A stretch of 64,000 bases of DNA, taken from the NCBI GenBank assembly GCA_022560025.1, contig JAFISE010000042.1, positions 62,001-126,000 of the forward strand. Direction: 5' to 3'. The stretch's first letter is position 1; every line of letters begins with the position of its first letter. The notes under the pieces are model-generated. The model worked only from the letters and a program-made list of their open reading frames with translations. It did not search any database and was not told the origin of the DNA. Positions 23,240 to 34,170 of this stretch are shown piece after piece. Made by a program: the position numbers and the translations under genes. This DNA is from Stagonosporopsis chrysanthemi. Its lineage: Eukaryota; Ascomycota; Dothideomycetes; Pleosporales; Didymellaceae.

Positions 23240-24198
23240 CTAGACGAGCAGGACGGCGTTTAGGCAGCCGTCGTTTTCGGGGTTGTTTGTGACTTCTGGG
23301 GGATTGTTAGTTTCTGTTTCGAGTCTTTTGTTTTTTCTTTTGGTTTTTTTGGGAGAGAGATTAAAGGGAAGGAAGAGGGTGACAAGACTTACGAGCATAA
23401 CGACCCCACACGACCTTTCCACCTGCGGTGACCAGACCCAGCTCCGAGACGTTGACCTCGATGATGGTTCCCTTTGTGAGGACGCCGAGCTGTGTGTACA
23501 GGGGGTTCTGGGGGTTCTTCTTGACGGAGATGATGGGCAGCTGGACGGTGACGCTGAGCTCGGGGTGTGTGACGTTTGCCTTCTTGTAGCGCAGACCCAT
23601 GGGGCGGATGAAGCGCTCGTACTTGACAGGGCGGCGGGTGAAGCCCGGACCGACAAAGGTCGGCTTGGTGATCATGCGTTTCCAGCTCTTCTTGGCCGTC
23701 TTCTTGCCTGTCTTGATGACGCTGAACATCTCCTCCTCGCTGATGCCCTTGACCTTGGGCAGGGGCACGGAGAAGCGCGCGGCCTTTTCGTTGCGCTTCT
23801 GCTTGATGGCCGAGGACAGGGCCTTGGCGTTCTTCTCGTTGGAGCGGTCCAGCAGGTACTGCGGCAGGGCTTCTGTGGAGGGCTCGGCGGGCTCGGACGT
23901 CTTGACGTTGCGCTCTTCGTGGGCGCGGATCGTCTTCTTCATCTGGATCTTCTCCTTGCGGCGCTTCTCGGCGTGCAGCTTCGCCCGCAGGCCGCGGTAG
24001 TTCTGCGCCTTCTTGCTGCCATCGTGGCCCTCACGCGCTATGCGCTTGCGCTTACGCTCGTCGTGGTCGAGACGCTTGCCGTGCCTGGTGGGGGTTAGGA
24101 TGTGGGGGAGAAACGGGCAGAACCGGGCCAAGGCAGGCTCGCGGGTGCAGGGAGACGTACAGCTTCGTCCAGCGCTCGATATACTCGTTCTGAGGCAT
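23240..24198 (-). CDS. NSA2: Ribosome biogenesis protein NSA2
   Basis: An assembly factor of pre-60S particles in the nucleolus, needed for 27SB pre-rRNA processing. Exons 24161-24198, 23393-24084 and 23240-23295 encode 261 residues, the length typical of the family. The first exon gives [13 protein letters not shown] and joins [14 protein letters not shown] across a 76-nt intron. The last exon restores the conserved end [17 protein letters not shown] across a 97-nt intron. Diagnostic segments include [16 protein letters not shown] and [20 protein letters not shown]. The single long open frame would wrongly start upstream and end in intron sequence. It shares a 196-bp divergent promoter with a mitochondrial ribosomal protein gene. 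Confidence 0.97.
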
Positions 24199-24394
24199 GG
24201 CGGCTGGTTCTTTCGGGCGGGTGGTGTAGTGTGGAGCCAGGGCTCGCGCAGAAAGTTGGGGCGGCGAAACAATTTCTAGCGCGGCAGAGGGCCTTGGCGG
24301 CGGACCTCCGCAACGCAGAGGATTCCATCGCGACCAGCAGCCCCAACGAGAATCGGCAAATCGACAGGACGCAGCCACTGCCCGCACGCCTGCC
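24199..24394. promoter_or_regulatory. Divergent promoter, NSA2 and bL21m
   Basis: Only 196 bp separate the start codons of a cytosolic ribosome assembly factor and a mitochondrial ribosomal protein, so transcription is likely driven from a shared region. No motif is assigned. Confidence 0.6.
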
Positions 24395-25120
24395 ATGGCT
24401 CTCCTCGCCCGCACAGCACGCACTGCCCTCCGCGAGTCACGGGCGACCCTGCCGCCGGCCTTCCTGCTGCCCCGCCGCGCACACATCACAACGCAGTCGC
24501 ACACACTCGACGCCAGCAACGTCCCCGACCCGCTGCTGCAGTCCGGCCAGCGCGTGTCCGCCGACCTGAAGGAGAAGATCGCCGCGCACACGCTGTCGCC
24601 CAAGGCGCCCGCCCCCGCGACGCCGTCCACGCCCCACACCCGCATCGATGTCGTCTCCAAGCAGCTCACCCCGTCGATACGGACGCTGCTCCCCCTGCTG
24701 CACTCGCAGCCCGCACACTACATGACGCTGCACATCCACGGGCGCCCGTACCTGCTCACAAAGGGCGACACGCTGCGGCTGCCGTTCCTGATGCCCGACG
24801 TCAAGCCCGGCGACGTGCTGCGCCTGAACCGCGCCACGCACATTGGCTCGCGCGACTACACACTCAAGGCGCCCGAGGCCATCAAGGGCACCGCCGACCA
24901 CAGCAAGAAGGTCTTCTACCTCGACGAGCGGCTGTTCACGGTCCGCGCGCGCGTCGTGGGCATCGAGACGGAGCCCATGCGTGTCGAGGAGAAGACGAAG
25001 CGCAGGCAGAGGCATACCAAGCATGTGTTTAGCAAGATGAGGTTCACGGTGCTGAAGATTAGCGACTTGGAGGTCAAGAGTCTGGAGCAGTATGAGGAGG
25101 CGCTGAAGGGCGATGCGTAG
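24395..25120 (+). CDS. Mitochondrial large-subunit ribosomal protein bL21m
   Basis: An intronless gene of 241 residues. The N-terminus (MALLARTARTALRESRATL, then LLPRRAHITT) is an Arg-rich mitochondrial presequence. The bL21 domain covers about residues 80-235, with YMTLHIHGRPYLLTKGDTLRLP, then PGDVLRLN and a basic RRQRHTKHVFSKMRFTVLKI segment that contacts rRNA in the family. The yeast counterpart is the MRPL49 protein. Its divergent neighbour is NSA2. Confidence 0.9.
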   Translation: MALLARTARTALRESRATLPPAFLLPRRAHITTQSHTLDASNVPDPLLQSGQRVSADLKEKIAAHTLSPKAPAPATPSTPHTRIDVVSKQLTPSIRTLLPLLHSQPAHYMTLHIHGRPYLLTKGDTLRLPFLMPDVKPGDVLRLNRATHIGSRDYTLKAPEAIKGTADHSKKVFYLDERLFTVRARVVGIETEPMRVEEKTKRRQRHTKHVFSKMRFTVLKISDLEVKSLEQYEEALKGDA

Positions 25121-25378
25121 ACGTGGGCGCCCTGAAGGAGCTTGGCACGACGACTGGGTGTATCATATGTATAGATACTACATGGGCATACACCTGGATG
25201 GAGCATAGCAACATGTACAACAGCAATGTCCGAACTGGAATTTACCTCCACATGAAGGGACACTCCACCTCCAATCGACCGAGCATCGGCCATGATCCTT
25301 CCAACTTGACACCCCGAGCTCCCACCTCCACACCCCCAAAAAGCACCAACTCCCATCTCATTGGCAAAAAAGGAAAAA

Positions 25379-25497
25379 ACATACAACAGCGGGTATTCGC
25401 TAGTGGTCACCCACCTAACTACTAATCCGCCGGTACGTTGCTTAAATAGGGCTGAGCGAACGGGAAGCCTTGTTTTCAACGTCCTATGATCGTATGT
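25379..25497 (-). rRNA. 5S ribosomal RNA (dispersed copy 1)
   Basis: The minus strand reads ACATAC at the 5' end and GTTGTATGT at the 3' end, 119 nt, with the fungal 5S core TTAGTAGTTAGGTGGGTGAC and CACTAGCGAATACCC. A T-run suitable for Pol III termination follows. It differs from the second copy (61594-61712) at only about two positions (GATCAT versus GACCAT near the 5' end, and one C/T). Single dispersed 5S genes are normal in Pezizomycotina. Confidence 0.93.
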
Positions 25498-26818
25498 GGA
25501 AGTGATACTGAATCAAGTCTATATATCTTGGGTAGCAGCCCTTGAACCCGGTGTTCCTCGACTGCCAGATACAAAGGCGTCTTTTCGCTTCTTTCGTTGA
25601 CAACTCATACGTCTACACTATTCTGCCTGTATGAGCGCTATGGTTCATTTGTTGGACTTTTGGCTTGCTCCTTCCTTGGGCTGCAAAGGCGATACGTCTA
25701 GAACGTCGTTGTGTTCTGGCTGTGCTTTGGAGTGTGCTGCGTGCAGTTGGTGTTGCTCATCTCTTTTCTGGACGGATCATACTACAGTAGGACTATGTCA
25801 GTTCAGGCGACTCGGCGGACTAGAATTCTAGCCAAAGACGCATGTCCCCAGCTACCGGTAGCATCAATGATGAAGTTGGCGAAGAGATGTCCCATGCGTC
25901 CCTCTAAAGTCATAACTGAGATAGCCGAAATTCCTCCGAAAGCCGGAGTTTCCTGGATTCCTTCAGATATTCCAACTGAAGCTGCTGCCTGTCCTTTTAG
26001 CAGAGAGCGGAGTACTATTTGTGCGAACCGGTATTCGGCATTGTAGTCCACTTGTTTCTTCCGCTGACTTCGTTGCCAGGTACAAAGACCAGCTCATCAG
26101 ATAGCGCTACGCACGCTTGGACAGTCTCGTTAACAGAGTACGATTGTCTTAAATCTCATGCTAGGTTCGTCGAAAAAAAAAACATCTTCGGTTGCGTTTT
26201 TTCACCAAGCTGGAAGAGCTCACGAGAGGCCCACCTATTGTTGATCACTATTTCTTTCCGAGTCTGGAAGTCTTGAAAGCTCAATGAGTCTCAGTTTCAT
26301 GTTCTCCGACGACAAGACTGCAGCAGCGCTGGGGAAGAGACATATCTCCGCAAAAAGCTTAGATACGGAGGGACTAGTCTGCATGCTGCAGGTTGGGTCG
26401 GGAAATGCATCCTTGAAGAGGTCACAGCCAGGAAAAAGATGGTTTGAGGTACAATGGTATAGCTATGAGTGTAAAGCAATGCCGCAACTGTGACAGTCGC
26501 AGGCATTGTTTTCTGCAAAGTAAAAGCCAATTCACTTTCTGCGCTCCAAAGACAAAATTAGTACCTACTGAGTGAGAACGGTGGACCACAGAGCCGGTCG
26601 GTTTCCGCAACTCGGAATGTTGACGGAACCCCAGAGGAACAAGCATTGGCCACCACACATCCCAGCCGGAATCAGAGGTTCTGCCGTTCCGTCGGCCGCC
26701 AGGTAGAAGCATAGAACTCGAGTGATCTCTCAATGCTCTAGTAAGTTGTTGAAATCCCAAATTTTTAGTCATCGCGCTAGCTTTGTCCTTCTTTGCAGAC
26801 CTTCGCGTTTTGCCCAAT
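25498..26818. other. Accessory spacer with one unassigned open frame
   Basis: About 1.3 kb upstream of the FAD monooxygenase. A minus-strand open frame at 25803-26051, which reads on upstream as a coherent peptide (ALSDELVFVPGNEVSG in another frame), might be a gene remnant, but I recognise no family. The rest is AT-richer non-coding DNA. Confidence 0.4.
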
Positions 26819-28352
26819 ATGAAAGCAGGAAGGAGTTTGAGAATTGTGATTGTTGGTGCGGGTATGGGCGGTCTAGGAGCTGCCATCTCGCTGAGAAAGG
26901 CTGGTCATGAGATTATTGTTCTGGAGCAGGCCCCAGAGTTTCTTGAGGCAAGTCACCTCTCTACGGTCAGACTGCGCGGCCATCAGCATCCTCTTCGGAG
27001 ATTCCTTTCAAGAGTCATTTGCCATGGATTCGTGACGGCATTCCATGGAACGAACTTACTATCATCTGGAATTCTGGCATAGTGGCTGACTTCTGCGCGA
27101 GCAATAGATCGGTGCAGGTGTCCAAGTGCCCCCAAACGCTTCACGAGAACTTATACGTTGGGGTTTGGAAGCCCAGATGAATTCGATTGCATCGCAGCCC
27201 GACAGAATCAACTACAGGAGCTGGGAGACAGGGAAAAGTCTCGGACACACAGCTCTTCATAATGTTCGCGAACGTTTTGGGGCTCCGTATTGGCAGGTTT
27301 TCCGGCCAGATTACCATACGGTTCTCCTTCAAGCAGCACAACGGAGTGGGGCAGACGTCCGGAAAGCGAGCGAAGTTGCTGAATACTTACCAGATGAAGG
27401 AAGTGTCATCCTAGTGGATGGGACAAAAGTCCAGGGCGATTTGGTCATTGCTGCTGACGGCGTCAAGAGCTTGGCGCGCAAGGCTGTCGGGATCGCAACA
27501 GAGCCCAATGAGACAGGTGACACGTGCTTTCGAGTTGTTATACCCGCTGAAAAGCTGCTGGCAGACCCAGATCTTGCAGAGTTGAGTACTCGCCCTGGCT
27601 TTGAGCAATGGCTAGGGCCAGATCATCATATTATCGGGTACGTAGCTCGATCTCCTTCGGACCGTTCATGCATTAACCAAGCCAGATACAACGTCTCCAA
27701 AGAGAAATACTTCAACCTACTAGCTGTCATCCCGGATGACCGCAAGATGGTCGGGTACAAAGCTCCTTCTACCGCCACTGAAGTCAAGAAAGCTTTTGCT
27801 GGCTGGAACCCAATGTAAGTGGGCCACGTACACTCCAGTTGGAGTTCCGACTAACCCTACTGCCGTAGCGTCAGTAAACTGCTCGAATTCCTACCCGAGA
27901 ATGTGGAAAGATGGCGACTAATTGACCTTCCCCCTATCAAGGAGTGGATTCATCCGAGCAACAAATTGATGTTTCTCGGGGACGCCATTCACGCAACACT
28001 CCCCTATCTTGCACAAGGGGCTGCAATGGCTATCGAAGACGCATCCGCAATAGGGACCATTCTTTCTCACATAAATCACATTGATGAACTCCCAGAACTG
28101 CTGCAGCTCTATCATCGAATGCGCATGAGCCGTGTGCACACTGTACAGCGGGGATCCTGGACCAACCGATTCTTCATTCATATGGGTAAAGGTCCAATGC
28201 TCGACATGCGCACCCAGATCTTTGCGGTCGGTGATTATAATGGAAGCCCGAACTTGATGGGGAACACGTTGTTTACTAATTGGTTGTATTCATATGATAC
28301 GGTGTCAGACGCCGAGCGAGAGTGGAAGAAGGCCTTCAAGCCGATTTTGTGA
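26819..28352 (+). CDS. FAD-dependent monooxygenase, salicylate-hydroxylase-like
   Basis: A class-A flavoprotein hydroxylase of the kind common in fungal aromatic catabolism and secondary metabolism. Exons 26819-26947, 27108-27814 and 27869-28352 encode 439 residues. The dinucleotide fold is RIVIVGAGMGGLGAA near residue 8. The first splice joins EQAPEFLE to IGAGVQVPPN, exactly the conserved order of the family. The DG motif is VIAADGVKS, and the GD motif is LGDAIHATLPYLAQGAAMAIEDA in the third exon. The first intron (26948-27107, 160 nt) begins GCAAGT, a GC-AG intron; the second (27815-27868) is GT-AG. The gene appears intact and converges on a decayed P450. The substrate is unknown. Confidence 0.9.
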
Positions 28353-29029
28353 TCTATGGCAATGAGCAAGATACCTTAATGTATAGAAAGAGGTCACATT
28401 GATGCAACTTGGGCCGTTTTCGAAATCGCGAGTTGGAGTTACGTGCTCGATGATGATTTTGTTCATGTTGTACACTACCGTATCACGTTGACAATTGACT
28501 GTGTCATCGTGTCTTGGCCGTTTTGCCTTGCTTTCTTCTTCACATCTCAAGCCCAACCCCACTGCAGTCGTGTTCGTAGTGGATAGATAGTATCTGAACC
28601 GAGATTTGACTTCAACTGTCCCATCCTCGTGTTGTCTACTTGGGTGTCACTTTCGCAATGCCACCTCAACACAGACATGCAAGTCACAATAGGAACCGTT
28701 TTATGAAAGTTTCCATCTTCACACGTCGGACGTGCCCTTCGGGAGGACCGGTCACGTTGAATTAGCTGAATGACGTGAAATATTATCAGTCAATCAACTA
28801 ACAATAGATTTACAGCAAGCCTTTAGTCTACTGTATTGTCACACACAAGGCTGTCGAGGTTCGAAATCCAGCCCGTGGCTTTGAGTTAGCAATACTTACC
28901 GACATCGATGATGGCACGCATCTCAAAATGCTTGTTATTAGTTAATACGATCTAAGTACAAGACGTTTAGGAGGCCTGCATTATCTCTCGTACATTCTAC
29001 TACCACTCCATGTCCTTTGTAGCACATCT
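28353..29029. other. Convergent 3' spacer
   Basis: Between the FAD monooxygenase and the P450 remnant. A GGTTCGAAATCC box near 28858 was examined as a possible tRNA and rejected. Nothing else is seen. Confidence 0.5.
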
Positions 29030-30592
29030 TCACAAGCCCTCTGTGCGTCGCTTGATATGAACATGAAAGTCTGTTTGCTTCACGAACCAAGCATTGTGCA
29101 GAGTCCAATCGCTGTCATTGTTTGGGAATGTGAACTGATTGTTGGTGATTGCAAGCGTGTGTCCAAACAACGCAAAATAGGAGTAAGGTGTGGTCGAAGG
29201 ATGCTTACCTCAAATTGTCTGAGCACCGTTGGAACAATTTTGTACATCTCCAAAAGGCTGATTTTCTTTCCGATGCAAGTTCTCAAGCCCATTCCAAAGG
29301 AGAACAACGCATTGTTCATCTCAGCTCTCTTGGCCTCAGACGCTACCCGCCATCGCTTCGGGTTGTATTTCTCTGGATCTGCGACGAAAATTGAGATTTT
29401 CGCGTGAATTGCTCGAGCAGTTGTATCGACGATGGTTCCCGGAGGGACGAACAATCCGTCGACATCAAGGCCAGTAGCATGAACAATTCGTTCTAGCGAT
29501 AGGCCGACCGCAGGAAGCATTCGAAGTGATCCCTGGATGACTGCGCCTAGATATGGTAACTTTCGTGTCTGGTCCCAAGAAAAAATCTGATCTCGGGAGC
29601 CGAGGTCGAAGTCTTCAAGTTCAGAGAGAAGTTGGCCTAAGCACTCTGGGTTTTTCAACAGGAAATAGGATATTATTCTCAGAGTAATGGCGGTGGTGTC
29701 TGCACCTGCGAAGATATTGGCTACTGCAAGTCCTAACACGCTTTCATCGCTGATGAAAGCAAGCCTTTTTTATTAGCTTCCAAAAATTGGTCAAGAAAGT
29801 CTTTTCTAAGTTGAGTCGTGGTAACGTCACAGAGTTGAGTGTTTTTTCCTAGCTGACTTGCCATCCTTGCTTTTGCAAAGACTGCGACTGGGGACGTGGT
29901 GTCAACTAATCTGTAATTGTTACACCACAGAAGGATAGGATTCTTGAGGGATAACTGATTGAGCCACAGAATCTGCCCAACATATTTTGACAAACTTGTC
30001 AACTAAATTAGAAAGCACCGGGGTGTACAAGTTGCTTGCAACGGCAAAGTAATCTAACAGCTTCTTTAGTGTTCTAGTCATGCCCTCGATGCCTTTTCTC
30101 TGTTCGATGAATCCCAAGCGTTTCGAAAAGGTAAGCTCTCCGATGACATCAAACGCATAATAGTGGAGCCATGTCCCAGAGTCTGCAACCCCAGCAGATC
30201 CAGCTTTGTCCGTAAATCGTTCGTTGGGCTGTGTGACAAAAGCTGATATAGTCGAGTCAACCATAGGCTCAAACTGAACCAGTGTGCTCATCGAGTAAAC
30301 ATTGGCTACAGAGCGCCGGAGGTTGCTGTGGAACTGATCGTCAGTGGTGTTGAAGAGACTCTGGAGCGCTTTTCCTCTTGCGACATTCTGCTGTACTGGA
30401 TAGAAACCAGGCTTCATAACGTAGCGTTAACATTGCTTCTGCTGTATCCTTCTCTCAATAAATGCGGAACTAACTTTGATGTAATCAGAGTTGAGGCCAT
30501 AGATTCTTCGCACCGCCTTCCAGTTTGATGCAAGGACTGCTTTCGGTCCTATGCGAACAAAGCCTCCATACGTTTTGTGAAGCTGAACATGA
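29030..30592 (-). pseudogene. Cytochrome P450 (pisatin-demethylase-like), decayed and 5'-truncated
   Basis: The heme-binding loop FSFGMGLRTCIGKK, the I-helix AGADTT and the final WFVKQTDFHVHIKRR mark a microsomal P450. Recognisable exons include 29030-29134 (intron 29135-29218), 29219 to about 29755, and about 30411 back to 30003 with an intron 30412-30474. Damage is visible. The frame breaks within an A6 run near 29767-29772. A second break near 30000-30040 needs either a very short intron or a frameshift. The K-helix ExxR reads QGSLRM, so the essential Glu is Gly. The N-terminal anchor exon is missing because coding similarity stops at RRPELTHVQ and another gene begins beside it. One frame break could be a sequencing error, but the combination argues for a pseudogene. 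Confidence 0.8.
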
Positions 30593-30658
30593 GTGAGCTC
30601 TGGCCGGCGATCTTACACGCCCTGTGTGCCACAGTGACACTCCAGGCAATTCATCAAA

Positions 30659-31044
30659 TTAGCGACGGTCAGTTCCCCAGTCCAACCCTCGGCAAAGCTT
30701 CCTCGCCTTCTTGCACGCATCATCGTCGAGCCGCTCCAAAACGCTGACAGAAACTTAGCTGTGAATCTTGCAGTTTGTGGTGAGACTTACAAATCTCCCT
30801 TTTTCTGCACAAGGAAAACCTCATGCGAAATCTCGTCGAGATTGGCATTCTGGTACTGGTCGCAGTGGAGATCAAGGACGGTATGGGCTTTAGAAGAATT
30901 CCTGGGAGGTATTGAGTGAATGAAATAGCGTGTCTCTCCAGATTGCGTCAATGTGATGTATTTGTTGATGATTGCTGGCTCATCGAGATCGTACCTAGAA
31001 TTGAATCGAAGAACAACCCGTCTCGGAGTTTTATTGCATGACAT
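30659..31044 (-). CDS. Small protein of unknown function (112 aa)
   Basis: Exons 30791-31044 and 30659-30743 with a 47-nt intron (30744-30790; GTAAGT donor, CTGTCAG acceptor) give 112 residues in frame. The N-terminus is basic (MSCNKTPRRVVLRF), followed by polar strand-like segments and an acidic/basic C-terminal helix (LERLDDDACKKARKL). There is no signal peptide or membrane span. I recognise no family. The consensus splice sites and continuous frame are the evidence for a gene. Its 3' end abuts the truncated 5' end of the P450 remnant. Confidence 0.5.
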
Positions 31045-32202
31045 TCTGACGTCGCGATGTTAGGTCTTCGGTAGATGATGTACTGGGTTTTATAGGCTTT
31101 GGTCAGCGTTACATTCTGTGGCGATGTTTGGCTAATTAACGGTACCCGTGCACGGACGACCATCGCCCAGCGGCAGGCAACGCCTGGGGTACCACTTCAA
31201 CATACCGAATTCGACGCGTGATAATTCAACATCATGCCAGAAAACAATGACGCGTTCACAACAACAATTACTCCAAAGCCTGGAGAAGCGATTGTATACA
31301 GGCTGGGCGTATATAGACCGGGAGCCGATTTCGAAAGCGAGTGGCGCAGTTGAGTGATATGGACTCAATCTATGGCGGGGCACAGATCGTCATCCTAAGT
31401 ATCCTGTGGGAAGTGAACACGACCAAGCACTACGGTCATGAGTGGTGTTTTGTACTAACAGATTCGCAGCCACAAAGGAAGTCAACACGATGACTAATTG
31501 TAACTTACTGATCTTGGCAACACGTAATATTCATATCATCATCAAATTAGCCGATTGCGGGGTTAGATCAATTCAGACGTACCGACCAGGGGTGGCGACG
31601 TTACATGATTGCGCACGCCACACCGGCGCTGAGCCTGATTTGAGGCTTGAAATTTGTAGAGAGACAGTTAGGCTTACAAAAAACATGTTTCTAGCATTTA
31701 TAGCTAATCAAGCTCCTACCTTTAGCTTGTATGAGCTGATCGCTTATCTCTTGCATACTAAGGCTACTTCCTTAATAAGCCCCTATAGTAAAAGGATGCG
31801 CGTAATTCTATTTCAAAGTAAGCTTAAGACGCTTACAAGTACCTATACTATGTTAAAAGCTTACAGATTAAGCGTAAATCCTTAAGTGCGTAGAGAACAT
31901 TGCAATTTAAGCGTAGGTACCTCTGTTAATATTCTTCACAGGGGGCTTTTTGTCTCACAAGGGGGAATATTAGATTAATGTTGTCTTATATCTAGTTTTG
32001 CATTTCTTTCTCATATTGCTGATATATTTTCTCCAATTCTTCCCATTTGCCCTGGCATTGTAGTAATGACGTCAGATGGTTGATATCTATGCGTGTCGAT
32101 GGATGAAGCTGTCAGGCCCTGGCCAGGCTGACGATATAGTACTGCTCCGAGCCTGTACTCACAGTCTGTGAGTACTGTTGACCTTTTTGGTGCTTGTTTG
32201 GC
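31045..32202. other. AT-rich, TA-rich non-coding stretch
   Basis: About 1.1 kb, markedly AT-rich from 31480 to 32060, with many TAAGC/GCTTA words, as in repeats degraded by repeat-induced point mutation. A TAATATTC...GAATATTA inverted pair lies near 31927-31974. No gene is supported. Confidence 0.5.
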
Positions 32203-33156
32203 TTAGCGGCTCGGGCTGGGTTCTGACAGAAGCCAGCCAAGCTCTTCTACTTTTCCATTCAAAGAATGACGCAACAGCGTCTTGGACTCAACATATATAC
32301 ACTGACCACGCAGCGCGACTGCTAAACTACTCATACACATCAGTGTACAAGGATGGCGTTTCCCCAACACCTCGCTAAAGCCGTCAAGTGCTTTTTGATT
32401 CAGTTCAGATGCCTGCTTGTGCTTGCATTGAAGTCGCATCACCAGCGCCAGGTTGCTCATGCTCGTTAACGTCTCTAGATGACATAGACCAAGCACTATC
32501 TTACTTCCTCGCAGTACCAAACGATTTAGCTCCTTCGAATCCTTGTAATTGCCCGACTGTTGTAGCGTTAGTGCTAAGTTACTGGCGGTTGTTCGTGTGA
32601 AAGGATGCAAGGAGCCGAGCGCTTCCTTGAACTCTTTCAGACTTCGTTCATGTAGCACCAATGCTTGATCATGGCTGCCCTGGCTTGCCAGAACTCCGAC
32701 AAGGATTTCTGAGCTCAAGGTGGTTCGAAGATCATTTGGCTTCAGCACTCTCTCGCGTACTCTGAGCGCTTCGGTGGCCATGTTCCGTGCCTCAATGTAG
32801 TTTCCCTGCGTCCAAAGGTATCATGCGGCGTTGGTGGTTATCTGTGCCCATGCCTCCCATGATTCAACAGTAATAGGGACACTGTTGTAAGCAATGTAAG
32901 CTTGAGGGAGCAGCTGCCTGCACGTGATCCAATTTGCGAACTCTCCGGGGGGAAAGGTTTGGGCTAGATGATGGAGATAGGGGCCGTCAATTTGTCCTGC
33001 TTCCGGCGTTTTCTTTGTATTATACAGGCTAGGCGCAAGACAAAGCGTGTGGCCTGAAGGGCGACTCTCTCGGGAACTTAGGTTGCAAGTAAAATAGGTG
33101 TAGATCTCTGACACCTTGAATCCTAGAACGCCTAAGCATGTTAGGCTTGCTAACAC
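32203..33156 (-). pseudogene. TPR-tail remnant of a STAND/NLR-like protein
   Basis: One frame, interrupted by a single TGA at 32821-32823, encodes a kinesin-light-chain-type TPR array. Repeats follow A-x-x-L-x-x-x-x-L-G-x-x-H-P-x-T-x-x-x-x-x-N-L-A-L at about 40-residue spacing. The stretch before them (HLAQTFPPGEFANWITCRQLLPQ) is typical of the region following NB-ARC or NACHT domains in fungal NLR-like proteins. The stop falls where such proteins usually carry Trp in N-A-A-W-Y, so TGG probably became TGA. No nucleotide-binding domain was found upstream, so this is a 3' fragment. Confidence 0.7.
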
Positions 33157-33606
33157 AGATATCTGAGGTCTGATTCATGTCTAGCGTCAGAATGTGCCCG
33201 CACCTCAGGTAAGAGGAACGAGTGGATAAAGGGCTTTCTTGATCCTAAGAACGACAGATAGCAGCTCCTTAATGTATAAATACTGTCAACAAAAGGCTAA
33301 ACTGCAGGTTGGTTGTCCAGATCTTGGAAACGAGGTTCAGACGTAGAAGGGATCGCCTGTTCACTGTTTCGCTCTTGTTAGACACGGAATACTGTTTTGA
33401 GGAGTAAATTCGGATGAAAGTCTTGATTTCTTTGCAGTAGTCTCAGTCGGTGATCAAACGAGGTCATTGGGGCAAATGGAAACGCAGGAATTTACGACGC
33501 AGAAACGGGCGAAGATTTTAGTGACGGCTTATACTGCCAATGGATTTTGATTTTAAAAGACAATAATTACACTGACTTTTGATTTAAGCATAATCTAAGT
33601 AACTAC
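33157..33606. other. Spacer between two broken genes
   Basis: About 450 bp, AT-rich, with no coherent frame. It may contain unrecognised debris of the NLR-like gene. Confidence 0.4.
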
Positions 33607-34170
33607 CTAAAGTCTTCCAGTGGTGTTTGGCGGAGTAGCACCAGTGTCTTCTGTGACCCCTTGCAGAAAATCCATCTCATCATCCTCGTTTGCGTCATGC
33701 ACGTTGCTGAGATTGGAGCTGCCCTGATAATTTTCTAGGAAGAACCATAATGTCTTCTCAAAGTCGTCTGCTGTGAGTAGTTGCTAGGTCTTTAGGTGTT
33801 TCTTTTGAATCTTACAAGCCTCAAAATACAGCTCTGTCTTAATGTACTGCTTCTCTAGGTCCAAGAAACGTTTTTCTTGAAACTTACCTACAAGCTGCGA
33901 CCATTCCGTTTGATAGAGAAAGTCTGGTTGAGGGTTGTCCTTGTAATACACAAAGATGTAAGCATCTGGACGACGTTCCTTGGTTCCACGGCGCACGTAA
34001 CCCTCAGGTCAAGGCATCACCACGACTGGTCCGATTTTTACGATCGGATGACTTCCTTTTATGTCATTCTTTCGTTGTTTGGCATCGAAATTGGTTACCT
34101 TTTGATCAGCTAACTTCTCTGCCCCGCCGGGGCCTAGGTCGCTCCCTCTAAGAATGTAACCACGTGGCAT
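33607..34170 (-). pseudogene. Unknown small gene with internal stop
   Basis: Exons 33816-34170 and 33607-33770 (45-nt intron 33771-33815; GTAAGA donor, CTCACAG acceptor) give a continuous frame of 172 codons before the stop, except for a TGA at 34009-34011. The first half starts MPRGYILRGSDLGPGG; just after the stop the chain resumes PEGYVRRGTKERRPDAYIF, an apparent internal repeat of P-x-G-Y-x-x-R-G. The C-terminus is acidic (NVHDANEDDEMDF). No family is recognised. It may be a CGA-to-TGA pseudogene, or a real gene starting after the stop. Confidence 0.5.

Noticed and set aside
28850..28895. GGTTCGAAATCC box on the plus strand
   Set aside because: No matching A box or acceptor stem upstream; the T-stem mispairs.
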